DNA of 12,310 nt from an uncultured Lachnospiraceae bacterium (GCA_902796045.1 CADBNQ010000165.1:1-12310); one strand, 5' to 3'. Positions 1 to 7,939 are shown, counted from the stretch's first letter. Program-made: numbers and translations. Notes: generated by a model not told the origin, from the sequence alone.

Positions 1-737
1 ATCCAGAACTCGGCTGCATGTCTGGTGGTGTTGGAATTCTCCGGACGGAAGATGGGGCCGAAAGTGTAGATGTACTTAAAATCCATGGCGGAGGTCTCGC
101 CATTGAGCTGGCCGCTGACGGTCAGGTTGGTGGGCTTGCTGAAGAAATCCTTTGAGAAGTCGACAGTCCCCTGGTCGGTCAGTGGGACATTCTTAAGGTC
201 CAGAGTCGTGACCTGGAACATCTCGCCGGCTCCCTCTGCATCACTGCCTGTGATCAGAGGTGTGTGTACATAGACGAAATCTCTCTCCTGGAAGAACTTG
301 TGGATGGCATAGGCGATCAGGGACCGTACACGGAAAACAGCCTGGAAGGTGTTGGTCCGGGGACGGAGATGAGAGATTGTCCTCAAATACTCGAAGGTAT
401 GCCTTTTCTTCTGCAGGGGATAATCCGGAGCGGAAGCGCCCTCAATGACAACCTCCTCAGCCTGGATCTCAAAGGGCTGTTTTGCCTGCGGCGTAGCCAC
501 CAGGGTCCCTCTGACGATGAGGGCGGCGCCGACATTGAGCTTGTTGATCTCGCTGAAATTATCCAGGCTGTCGTGGTAGACGACCTGGAGAGGTTCAAAA
601 AATGTACCGTCGTTGATCACCAGGAAGCCGAAGGACTTGGAAGAACGCTTGCTCCTCAGCCACCCGCCGATGGTGATCTCAGTGTCAATATACCGGTCAG
701 GATTTCTGAAAAGGTCTTTGATGGATGTCAGATTCAT
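1..737 (-). CDS. asnS: Asparaginyl-tRNA synthetase, N-terminal 245 residues (runs off left edge)
   Basis: Class IIb aminoacyl-tRNA synthetase that charges tRNA-Asn with asparagine in the cytoplasm, using ATP. The ATG at 735-737 is chosen because AAGGAG (745-750) lies 7 nt upstream. The protein begins MNLTSIKDLF. An OB-fold anticodon-binding domain covers roughly residues 15-105 (GGWLRSKR at 24-31). The class II core begins near 112, with the motif 1 region at about 131-160. The AsnRS-type EGAGEMF is at 168-174, and motif 2 (FRPENSNTTRHAAEFW) is at 230-245, where the window ends. EGAGEMF and the NSNT segment favour AsnRS over AspRS. The family is about 460 residues long, so slightly more than half is present. 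Motif 2 is usually FRAEN; here it reads FRPEN, a mild change. No frameshift or internal stop is seen. The family call is very secure. Confidence 0.96.
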   Translation of the reverse strand, partial: MNLTSIKDLFRNPDRYIDTEITIGGWLRSKRSSKSFGFLVINDGTFFEPLQVVYHDSLDNFSEINKLNVGAALIVRGTLVATPQAKQPFEIQAEEVVIEGASAPDYPLQKKRHTFEYLRTISHLRPRTNTFQAVFRVRSLIAYAIHKFFQERDFVYVHTPLITGSDAEGAGEMFQVTTLDLKNVPLTDQGTVDFSKDFFSKPTNLTVSGQLNGETSAMDFKYIYTFGPIFRPENSNTTRHAAEFW

Positions 738-779
738 ATTGGTGCTCCTTTTTTCTTTTGATTAAAAAACATATCCCTT

Positions 780-808
780 AGTTTACTACAAAGCCATAGA
801 TTGTGCAA
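780..808 (-). promoter_or_regulatory. Possible sigma-A promoter of asnS
   Basis: On the minus strand, TTGCAC (803-808) and TAAACT (780-785) are 17 nt apart, about 43 nt before the asnS start codon and just after the htpG terminator. The -35 match is weak (3 of 6 bases) and the -10 moderate (4 of 6). asnS needs its own promoter because the terminator separates it from htpG, but another start point in the A/T-rich stretch 750-785 is possible. The short leader leaves no room for a T-box. Confidence 0.3.
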
Positions 809-811
809 GAG

Positions 812-860
812 AAAAAAGGCCGGCAGGATGCCATACACACTGCATGGCATCCTGCCGGCC
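812..860 (-). terminator. Rho-independent terminator of htpG
   Basis: A perfect 17-bp inverted repeat has arms GGCCGGCAGGATGCCAT (818-834) and its complement (844-860), with a 9-nt loop. On the minus strand the stem is followed directly by six T (812-817) and then CTCTT. It lies 21 nt past the htpG stop codon, as expected for an intrinsic terminator, and insulates asnS from htpG transcription. On the plus strand it lacks an adjacent T-run, although a small CCGAA/TTCGG hairpin (859-871) with TTTTT after it exists; no plus-strand gene ends there. Confidence 0.93.
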
Positions 861-881
861 GAAAGGTTCGGGCTTTTTGTT

Positions 882-2846
882 TTATTTAGCCAGGATCTCC
901 AGGATCTTGTTTGATCTTGCCACGAAGGCGGTCATCTCCTCAGGCTTGAGGGGGTGGTTGGCCAGACGGGCCAGGTCATAGATCTGCTGGCAGATGGTTT
1001 CTGTGTTTTCATTGTCCTCGTTGTCAAGGACGAACTGGACCAGGCTGTTGTTCATGTTGAGGACCAGGGTCTCGCCCTGCTCGCCCATGCCTGTTATGCT
1101 TTCCTCCATGCCGTACATCTTCATCATCTCAGCCATACGTCTGGACTGTTCGGATACGGTGATCATGGAAGGAAGGTCGGCATTTTTCAGCTTCTCTACC
1201 TTCAGGATCAGGTTTTCCTTGCCCGTGGCTTTCTTGAAGATCTCTGCAAGCTTGTCGGTCTGCTCCTTGACATCATCCTCGGAGAGCTCTTCCTTGAAGT
1301 TCTCTGTCAGGTCAGAATCGATCCGCAGGAAGTGGACGTTCTGGTTCTTCTGCTCTAAGTGGGTGATAAAGGTGGTGTCAATGGGGTGGGTCAGGTATAC
1401 GGCATCCATGCCCTGTTCCTTGAACATGTTGATATACTGGGACTGGGCAATCTCATCAGTGATATAGAAGACCTTGTTCTCATAGGCTTCCTTGCCAGCC
1501 TCTAAGTACTCGGGCAGGGTGATGTATTTCCCTTCCATGTTTTTAAAGATGATGTAGTCGGTCATCTTTTTGTTGAACTTGTCGTCACGGAGACAGCCGT
1601 ATTTGATGAAGGGACTGATGTCCTCCCAGTATTTCTCATAGTTTTCCCGGTCTGTCTTGCACATGCCGGAGAGCTTCTCCCCGACTTTCTTGGTGATGTA
1701 ATTGGAAATCTTCTTTACAAAACCATCATTCTGCAGGGCGCTTCTGGAAACGTTCAGAGGAAGGTCAGGACAATCGATACAGCCCTTGAGGAGCAGCAGG
1801 TATTCCGGGATGACCTCCTTGATGTTATCAGCAATGAAGACCTGGTTGTTGTAAAGCTTGATGGTTCCCTCGATGACATCATACTGGGTGTTGATCTTGG
1901 GGAAGTAGAGGATGCCCTTTAAGTTGAAGGGATAGTCCATGTTCAGGTGGATCCAGAAGAGGGGCTCCTTGTAGTCATGGAAGACATTGCGGTAGAAGTC
2001 TTTATACTCTTCCTCAGTGCAGTCGTTGGGATGCTTGCCCCAGAGAGGATGGATCTCATTGATGGGCTTAGGTCCCCTGTCCTCATCTTCATCGTCCTCG
2101 TCTTCATCCTCAATCTCGTCATCCAGCTCGTGGTCTTCCCCGGAACCTTCCGACGCATCTTTGGAGTCCACATCTACAACATCCGGGATATCTTCGGAAA
2201 GTTCTTCCTCCTCAGCATCTTCATTGCTAAAATAAATCTCCACAGGCATGAAGGCGCAGTATTTCTCAAGGACCTCACGGCAGCGGTACTCATTGGAGAA
2301 CTCATAGCTGTCTTCATTGAGGTAGATGGTGATCTCTGTACCACGCTCTGTCCGGTCACCAAGGTCCATGGAGAAGTCAGTACCGCCGTCACACTCCCAG
2401 TGGACAGGGGCAGCCCCTTCCTTATAAGAGAGGGTGTCGATGGTCACCTTGTCGGCCACCATAAAGGCAGAGTAGAAGCCCAGGCCGAAGTGGCCGATGA
2501 TCTGGTCCTCATTAGTCTTATCCTTGTACTGGGCCAGGAAGGCCTCAGCGCCGGAGAAGGCGATCTGGTTGATATACTCATCGACCTAATCCTCGGTCAT
2601 GCCGATACCATTATCGATAAAACGGATGGTCTTGTCTTCCGGACTGACGATCACATCCACCCGGTACTTTGTCCCTTCGGGCTCGTCAAACTCGCCCATG
2701 ACAGACAGCTTCTTCAGCTTGGTCACAGCATCACAGCCGTTGCTGACCATCTCTCTGACGAAGATATCATGATCGGAATAGAGCCATTTCTTAATGATCG
2801 GAAAGATATTTTCACTGTTGATTGATAAAGTTCCCTGTTTTGCCAT
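882..2846 (-). pseudogene. htpG: Hsp90-family chaperone HtpG, interrupted by an in-frame amber codon at codon 87
   Basis: HtpG is the bacterial Hsp90, an ATP-dependent dimeric cytoplasmic chaperone. Reading through the stop gives 654 codons. The N-terminal GHKL ATPase domain has EMVSNGCDA and DNGIGMTED before the stop, and GHFGLGFYSAFM at about residues 118-129 after it. An acidic linker follows at about 209-256, then the middle domain from PKPINEIHPLW, and a normal C-terminus ending EILAK. The start at 2844-2846 (MAKQGTLSINSEN) is chosen because AAGGAG lies 9 nt upstream; an ATG nine bases earlier abuts that site with no spacing. The sequence reads MTED-TAG-VDEYINQIAFSGAE, and the TAG at 2586-2588 replaces what is probably a Glu codon (GAG to TAG is one change). 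No frameshift or other stop is seen, so the lesion is recent, a sequence error, or suppressed. The downstream ATG at 2462 has no ribosome binding site and would lack most of the ATP pocket. Confidence 0.93.
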
Positions 2847-2855
2847 ATTGTTCAT

Positions 2856-2861
2856 CTCCTT
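2856..2861 (-). promoter_or_regulatory. Ribosome binding site that fixes the htpG start
   Basis: AAGGAG on the minus strand lies 9 nt before the ATG of MAKQGTL (2846) and directly touches the upstream in-frame ATG at 2855. Normal Shine-Dalgarno spacing therefore selects 2846 and excludes the three-residue longer form. Confidence 0.85.
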
Positions 2862-2884
2862 AGAATAATAATCATAGAATGCTG

Positions 2885-2916
2885 ATCAATCTGATGTCGG
2901 AGTAATCAGTCTGATG
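2885..2916. repeat. Short imperfect direct repeat in the htpG leader
   Basis: ATCAATCTGATG (2885-2896) and ATCAGTCTGATG (2905-2916) differ at one base and start 20 bp apart, about two helical turns. They lie just downstream of the htpG -10 box, within or at the edge of the transcribed leader. A related TGATCTGATC string occurs at 2996-3005. This could be a regulator site or chance similarity in an A/T-rich region. Confidence 0.35.
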
Positions 2917-2918
2917 AT

Positions 2919-2947
2919 AGTGTAATACGGTTGGAAAGGAATGTCAA
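2919..2947 (-). promoter_or_regulatory. Sigma-A promoter of htpG
   Basis: On the minus strand there is a perfect -35 TTGACA (2942-2947), a 17-nt spacer and a -10 TACACT (2919-2924, 4 of 6 matches). Transcription would begin near 2912, giving a leader of about 65 nt before the start at 2846. A CIRCE operator lies 7 nt upstream of the -35 box. Confidence 0.75.
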
Positions 2948-2954
2948 GAAAAAA

Positions 2955-2981
2955 TTAGCACTCGTTTCAGATGAGTGCTAA
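2955..2981. promoter_or_regulatory. CIRCE operator (HrcA repressor binding site)
   Basis: TTAGCACTC (2955-2963), a 9-nt spacer, and GAGTGCTAA (2973-2981) match the CIRCE consensus exactly, with both arms perfect. CIRCE binds HrcA, which represses class I heat-shock genes such as groESL and dnaK in Bacillota. It lies between htpG and uvrB and most likely controls htpG. It is placed 7 nt upstream of the -35 box of the best htpG promoter rather than over the start site. A TATAAA hexamer on the minus strand at 2985-2990, three bases upstream of the operator, might be the -10 of a second promoter whose start site would fall within CIRCE, but it has no clear -35. Confidence 0.95.
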
Positions 2982-3016
2982 CAATTTATATTTGCTGATC
3001 TGATCATAGCTTGTTC

Positions 3017-3046
3017 TTGTAATCCTCATAGTATTTGTCGTATAAT
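3017..3046 (+). promoter_or_regulatory. Sigma-A promoter of the uvrB-uvrA gene series
   Basis: TTGTAA (3017-3022), an 18-nt spacer and a perfect TATAAT (3041-3046). The predicted start near 3053 gives a leader of about 50 nt to the uvrB ATG. No GAAC-N4-GTTC LexA-type SOS box is visible around it, which is notable because uvrBA belongs to the LexA regulon in many Bacillota. The CIRCE operator ends 35 nt before the -35 box, probably too far upstream to repress this promoter. Confidence 0.7.
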
Positions 3047-3102
3047 AAGAAGATAAAACCTCAAGCCGGACTTATACAATATATAGATGATTGGAGAGAA
3101 CT

Positions 3103-5094
3103 ATGGACCATTTTGAGTTAGTATCAGAGTTTGCCCCGACAGGGGACCAGCCTCAGGCTATCGATGCCCTGGTCAGGGGATTTGAGGAAGGGAACCAGTT
3201 TCAGACCCTCCTTGGCGTGACCGGATCCGGCAAGACTTTTACCATGGCCAATGTCATAGCCAGGCTTAACAAGCCGGCCCTGGTGCTGGCTCACAACAAG
3301 ACCCTGGCGGCCCAGCTCTACAGTGAGTTCAAGGCCTTTTTTCCACACAATGCCGTGGAGTATTTTGTGTCCTATTACGATTATTATCAGCCGGAGGCCT
3401 ATGTGCCCTCTACGGATACTTATATAGAGAAGGATTCTTCCATCAACGATGAGATTGATAAACTGAGACATTCTGCCACGGCGGCCCTGATCGAGCGGCG
3501 GGATGTGATCGTGGTATCCTCCGTGTCCTGCATCTACGGGATCGGCAGCAAGAATGACTATGAGAACATGATGATTTCTCTCCGGCCCGGCATGGAGATG
3601 GACCGGGATGACCTGGTGCGCCGCCTGATCGACATCCAGTATATCCGGAATGAACTGGACTTTAAGCGGGGAAGCTTCCGTGTCAGAGGAGACGTGGTGG
3701 AGATCGTGCCGGTATCTACTTTTGAGGACGCCCTGAGGGTGGAGTTCTTCGGAGAAGAGATCGACCGGATCACTCAGGTGGATGTACTCACCGGTGAGAT
3801 CAAGGCCAGCCTGAATTTTGCCATCATCTTTCCGGCCTCCCACTATGTGGTTCCGGAAGAGCAGATCGAGAGAGCCGTGGGAACGATCAAGGAGGAACTT
3901 GCCGGACGTGTGGCCTGGTTTAAGGAGAACGATAAGCTGCTGGAAGCCCAGCGGATTGCCGAGCGCACCAACTTTGACATGGAGATGCTCAAGGAGACCG
4001 GATTCTGTTCCGGAATAGAGAATTATTCCAGACACCTGACCGGGCTGGCTCCCGGCCAGGCCCCCTATACACTGATTGATTTCTTCGGGGATGATTTCCT
4101 GATGATTGTGGATGAGTCCCACATGACCATTCCTCAGGTCAGGGGAATGTATGCCGGTGACCGGTCCAGAAAGCAGACCCTGGTGGATTTCGGCTTTCGT
4201 CTGCCTTCCGCCCTTGACAACCGGCCTCTGAATTTTGAAGAATTTGAACAGCGGATCGACCAGATGATGTTTGTATCCGCCACACCCAATGTCTACGAAG
4301 ACGAGCATGAGCTGCTTCGCACAGAGCAGATCATCCGCCCCACAGGCCTGCTGGATCCCCTGGTGGAGGTCCGCCCTGTGGAAGGTCAGATCGATGACCT
4401 GGTCACGGAGATCAACAAAGAGGTGGACAAGAAGAATAAGATTCTGGTCACCACCCTGACCAAGCGGATGGCGGAGGACCTGACTTCCTACATGAAAGAG
4501 CTGGACATCCGGGTCAAATACCTGCACTCGGATATCGACACCCTGGAGAGGATCGAGATCGTCAGAGACCTGAGGATGGGCGTCTTTGACGTCCTGGTGG
4601 GGATCAACCTTCTGCGGGAGGGACTGGATATCCCGGAAGTCACCCTGATTGCCATCCTGGACGCGGACAAGGAGGGTTTTCTGCGGTCAGAGACCTCCCT
4701 GGTGCAGACCATAGGACGGGCTGCCCGGAACGTGGACGGTCACGTCATCATGTATGCGGATACTATTACTGACTCCATGCGGGCGGCCATCACCGAGACA
4801 GAACGCCGCCGCCAGATCCAGATGGCCTATAATGAAGAACACGGCATTACCCCCCAGACCATCCGAAAGGCAGTCCGCGGCCTGATCTCCATTACCAGAG
4901 AAGAGGAAGAGGAGCCCATGGTCGGCAGCAGGCTTGCCAAGGATGTGGAGTCCATGGATAAGAAAGAACTGAAGGAGGCCATCGCCAAACTCACACAGAA
5001 GATGAACCGGGCGGCAGCGGAACTGAACTTTGAGGATGCCGCCAGATACAGAGATGAGCTGAAGAAATACAAGATCGCTCTTCGGGATTACTAG
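3103..5094 (+). CDS. uvrB: UvrABC system protein B (excinuclease subunit, damage verification)
   Basis: A 663-residue UvrB, usual length for the family. UvrB is loaded onto DNA by UvrA, verifies lesions by strand insertion and ATP hydrolysis, and recruits the nuclease UvrC in nucleotide excision repair. Walker A is GVTGSGKT (38-45). The strand-clamping beta-hairpin, rich in tyrosines (YYDYYQPEAYVP), starts near 91. Walker B is DESH at 337-340, and helicase motif VI is QTIGRAARN at 535-543. A C-terminal UVR domain (about 622-657) would contact UvrC or UvrA. The ATG at 3103 is preceded by GGAG (3093-3096); a TTG at 3091 would overlap that site and is less likely. The gene ends in TAG, 12 nt before uvrA and in the same frame. 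It is the first gene of the rightward series. Confidence 0.98.
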   Translation: MDHFELVSEFAPTGDQPQAIDALVRGFEEGNQFQTLLGVTGSGKTFTMANVIARLNKPALVLAHNKTLAAQLYSEFKAFFPHNAVEYFVSYYDYYQPEAYVPSTDTYIEKDSSINDEIDKLRHSATAALIERRDVIVVSSVSCIYGIGSKNDYENMMISLRPGMEMDRDDLVRRLIDIQYIRNELDFKRGSFRVRGDVVEIVPVSTFEDALRVEFFGEEIDRITQVDVLTGEIKASLNFAIIFPASHYVVPEEQIERAVGTIKEELAGRVAWFKENDKLLEAQRIAERTNFDMEMLKETGFCSGIENYSRHLTGLAPGQAPYTLIDFFGDDFLMIVDESHMTIPQVRGMYAGDRSRKQTLVDFGFRLPSALDNRPLNFEEFEQRIDQMMFVSATPNVYEDEHELLRTEQIIRPTGLLDPLVEVRPVEGQIDDLVTEINKEVDKKNKILVTTLTKRMAEDLTSYMKELDIRVKYLHSDIDTLERIEIVRDLRMGVFDVLVGINLLREGLDIPEVTLIAILDADKEGFLRSETSLVQTIGRAARNVDGHVIMYADTITDSMRAAITETERRRQIQMAYNEEHGITPQTIRKAVRGLISITREEEEEPMVGSRLAKDVESMDKKELKEAIAKLTQKMNRAAAELNFEDAARYRDELKKYKIALRDY

Positions 5095-5106
5095 ACAGGA
5101 GTGAAG

Positions 5107-7938
5107 ATGAACAATAATAAAGAAACCATTCGGATCAGGGGTGCCAGAGAGCACAACCTGAAGAATATCAACATAGATATCCCCCGCAACAAATTTGTGG
5201 TGCTGACAGGCCTTTCCGGGTCAGGAAAGAGTTCTCTGGCTTTTGATACCATCTATGCGGAAGGGCAGCGGCGCTACATGGAATCTCTGTCCTCCTATGC
5301 CAGACAGTTTCTGGGCCAGATGGAGAAGCCCGAGGTCGATGATATCCAGGGCCTGTCCCCGGCCATATCGATCGACCAGAAATCTACTAACCGAAATCCC
5401 AGGTCCACCGTGGGGACGGTGACAGAGATCTATGACTACCTCCGTCTCCTTTATGCCAGGGCAGGGATTCCCCACTGCCCCAGATGCGGGAAGGTGATCG
5501 AACGGCAGACAGTGGACCAGATGACAGACCAGCTGATGGCCCTGCCGGAAAAGACCAGGATCCAGCTGCTGGCTCCTGTTGTCAGAGGAAGGAAAGGAGA
5601 ACATGTCAAGGTCCTGGACCATGCCAGGCGCAGCGGCTACGTCCGTGTGCGGATCGACGGGAACCTCTATGACCTTTCCGAGGAGATAAAACTGGAGAAA
5701 AACAAGAAGCACAACATAGAGATCGTCGTGGACCGGCTGATGATCAGGCCCGGGATCGAGAGCAGGCTGACGGATTCCATCGAGACGGTCACGGGACTGA
5801 CCGGAGGCCTTCTGCTGGTCGATGTGGTCGGGGGAGAACCTCTGAATTTCAGTCAGAGCTTTTCCTGTCCGGACTGCGGCATCAGCATCGATGAGATCGA
5901 GCCCAGAAGCTTTTCTTTTAACAACCCCTTCGGGGCCTGCCCCTTCTGTCACGGCCTGGGCTTTAAGATGGAATTTGACGCAGACCTGATGATCCCTGAT
6001 AAGACCGTCAGTATCTCTGACGGGGCCATAGTGGTCATGGGCTGGCAGTCCTGCACAGACAAGGGCAGCTATACCAGAGCGATCCTGGATGCCCTGGCCA
6101 GGGAGTACCATTTTGACCTGGATACACCCTTTGAGGACTTGAGCGAGGAGGCAAAAGATGTTCTGATCAACGGGACGAAGGGACGGGAAGTGAAGGTGCA
6201 TTACAAAGGCCGGCGGGGAGAGGGCGTCTACGATGTCGCTTTCGAAGGCCTGGTCAGAAATGTTCAGCGAAGGTACCGGGAGAACCACTCGGAGACCATG
6301 AAGGCAGAGTATGAGAAATTCATGACCGTCACTCCCTGTGATATCTGCCATGGACAGAGGCTCAAGTCCGAATCTCTGGCTGTCACCATCGCTGATTACA
6401 ATATCGCCGAGGTGACCGCCATGTCGGTGAAAAAGGCTCTGGAATTTTTCGACCAGCTGAAGCTCTCAGACCGGCAGATGATGATCGCACGTCTTGTCCT
6501 GAGGGAGATCAGAGGCCGTCTGGGATTTCTCAATGATGTGGGTCTCGATTATCTCAGCCTCAAACAGGCTACAGCCACCTTATCGGGAGGCGAAGCCCAG
6601 CGGATCAGGCTGGCCACCCAGATCGGTTCCGGCCTGGTGGGAGTCGCCTATATCCTTGATGAGCCCAGCATCGGCCTGCACCAGAGGGACAATGACAAGT
6701 TGATCGCCGCCCTCAAAAGGCTACGTGATCTGGGCAACTCCCTGATTGTGGTGGAGCATGATGAGGATACCATGAGGGAGGCAGACTATATCGTGGATAT
6801 CGGGCCGGAGGCCGGAGAGCACGGCGGGGAGATCGTGGCCGTCGGCACTGCCCGGGACCTGATGAATAATCCGGCCTCCATCACCGGAGACTATTTAAGC
6901 GGGAGAAGGAAGATCCCGGTCCCCGACCAACGCAGAGAACCGATGGGATGGCTGACAGTCAGGGGCGCTCAGGAGAATAATCTCAAGAATATCGATGTGG
7001 ACTTCCCACTGGGTGTCTTTACCTGTGTGACGGGTGTGTCAGGGTCCGGCAAAAGCTCTCTGGTCAATGAGATCCTGTACAAGAAACTGGCCGGACTTCT
7101 GAACCGTGCCCGGATCAAACCGGGAAAGCATAAGAGCATCACCGGCGCCGGCCAGCTGGACAAGATCATCAATATCGACCAGTCCCCGATCGGCCGGACA
7201 CCCAGGTCCAACCCGGCAACCTACACCGGTGTTTTTGACCACATCAGAGAGCTCTTTGCCATGACAAAAGATGCCAAGGCCAGGGGATATAACAAGGGCC
7301 GCTTCAGCTTCAACAAGAAGGGCGGCCGGTGTGAAGCCTGCGCCGGGGACGGCATCATCAAGATCGAGATGCATTTCCTGCCGGATGTCTACGTCCCCTG
7401 TGAGGTCTGTCACGGACAGAGATATAACAGGGAGACCCTGGAGGTAAAGTACAAGGGCAAGAACATCTATGAGGTCCTGGACATGACGGTGGATGAGGCC
7501 TGTGACTTCTTTGAGACGGTGCCCGTCGTGCGCAGAAAGATGCTTACCCTGCGGGACGTGGGCCTGTCTTATATCAAGCTGGGCCAGCCCTCAACCACAC
7601 TCTCAGGTGGTGAGGCCCAGAGGGTGAAGCTTTCCACTGAGCTGAGCCGGCAGAGTACCGGAAAGACCATCTATGTCCTGGACGAGCCCACCACGGGCCT
7701 TCACTTCGCAGATGTCCACAAGCTGACAGCCATCCTTCAGCGTCTGACCGAGGGAGGAAACACTGTGGTAGTGATTGAGCATAATCTTGAAGTCATCAAG
7801 AATGCAGACTATATCATCGATATGGGACCTGAGGGTGGTGACGGCGGCGGCACAGTGATCGCTGCCGGCAAGCCTGAGGAGATCATAGAGATCCCGGAGA
7901 GCTACACGGGACGATACCTGAAAAAGTACCTGACATGA
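5107..7938 (+). CDS. uvrA: UvrABC system protein A (excinuclease ATPase, damage recognition)
   Basis: A 943-residue UvrA, standard length. UvrA dimers scan DNA for distortions, load UvrB and then leave. There are two ABC ATPase modules. The first has Walker A GLSGSGKS at 35-42, signature LSGGEAQR at 492-499 and Walker B DEPS at 518-521. The second has GVSGSGKS at 643-650, LSGGEAQR at 832-839 and DEPT at 859-862. Cysteine pairs C124/C127, C254/C257 with C278/C281, and C742/C745 with C765/C768 match the zinc modules of the family, so all the expected metal-binding and nucleotide-binding residues I checked are present. The ATG at 5107 is preceded by AGGAG (5097-5101, 5-nt spacing); a GTG at 5101 overlaps that site. 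It follows uvrB by 12 nt and is surely co-transcribed with it. Confidence 0.98.
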   Translation: MNNNKETIRIRGAREHNLKNINIDIPRNKFVVLTGLSGSGKSSLAFDTIYAEGQRRYMESLSSYARQFLGQMEKPEVDDIQGLSPAISIDQKSTNRNPRSTVGTVTEIYDYLRLLYARAGIPHCPRCGKVIERQTVDQMTDQLMALPEKTRIQLLAPVVRGRKGEHVKVLDHARRSGYVRVRIDGNLYDLSEEIKLEKNKKHNIEIVVDRLMIRPGIESRLTDSIETVTGLTGGLLLVDVVGGEPLNFSQSFSCPDCGISIDEIEPRSFSFNNPFGACPFCHGLGFKMEFDADLMIPDKTVSISDGAIVVMGWQSCTDKGSYTRAILDALAREYHFDLDTPFEDLSEEAKDVLINGTKGREVKVHYKGRRGEGVYDVAFEGLVRNVQRRYRENHSETMKAEYEKFMTVTPCDICHGQRLKSESLAVTIADYNIAEVTAMSVKKALEFFDQLKLSDRQMMIARLVLREIRGRLGFLNDVGLDYLSLKQATATLSGGEAQRIRLATQIGSGLVGVAYILDEPSIGLHQRDNDKLIAALKRLRDLGNSLIVVEHDEDTMREADYIVDIGPEAGEHGGEIVAVGTARDLMNNPASITGDYLSGRRKIPVPDQRREPMGWLTVRGAQENNLKNIDVDFPLGVFTCVTGVSGSGKSSLVNEILYKKLAGLLNRARIKPGKHKSITGAGQLDKIINIDQSPIGRTPRSNPATYTGVFDHIRELFAMTKDAKARGYNKGRFSFNKKGGRCEACAGDGIIKIEMHFLPDVYVPCEVCHGQRYNRETLEVKYKGKNIYEVLDMTVDEACDFFETVPVVRRKMLTLRDVGLSYIKLGQPSTTLSGGEAQRVKLSTELSRQSTGKTIYVLDEPTTGLHFADVHKLTAILQRLTEGGNTVVVIEHNLEVIKNADYIIDMGPEGGDGGGTVIAAGKPEEIIEIPESYTGRYLKKYLT

Positions 7939-7939
7939 C

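Noticed and set aside
738..811. T-box riboswitch in front of asnS
   Set aside because: The gap between the htpG terminator and the asnS start is only about 75 nt, too short for a T-box, and no T-box consensus or antiterminator is visible.
882..2462. A separate 526-residue gene starting at the ATG at 2462
   Set aside because: It is the rear of htpG. There is no ribosome binding site before that ATG, and HtpG sequence continues upstream of it to the amber codon without interruption.
2586..2588. Reassignment of TAG to an amino acid as explanation of the htpG stop
   Set aside because: uvrB and hflX in this window end with TAG at the expected family lengths, so TAG acts as a normal stop. Rare suppression is not excluded.
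1947..2825. 292-codon hydrophobic open frame on the plus strand opposite htpG
   Set aside because: HtpG similarity continues in the opposite strand through the whole stretch. The hydrophobic character results from reading acidic codons in antisense, and the serine-rich frame at 2017-2235 likewise mirrors the acidic linker.
3000..3102. LexA/DinR SOS box at the uvrB promoter
   Set aside because: No GAAC-N4-GTTC palindrome or close variant was found; the lone GTTC at 3013-3016 has no partner half-site.
3124..4527. Long open frame on the minus strand (467 codons) opposite uvrB
   Set aside because: It lies wholly within the conserved uvrB gene, its product has no recognisable family, and it reflects codon bias of the real gene on the other strand.
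5221..6351. 376-codon open frame on the minus strand opposite uvrA
   Set aside because: It is antisense to a strongly conserved UvrA region containing zinc-binding cysteines; no recognisable domain or separate promoter supports it.
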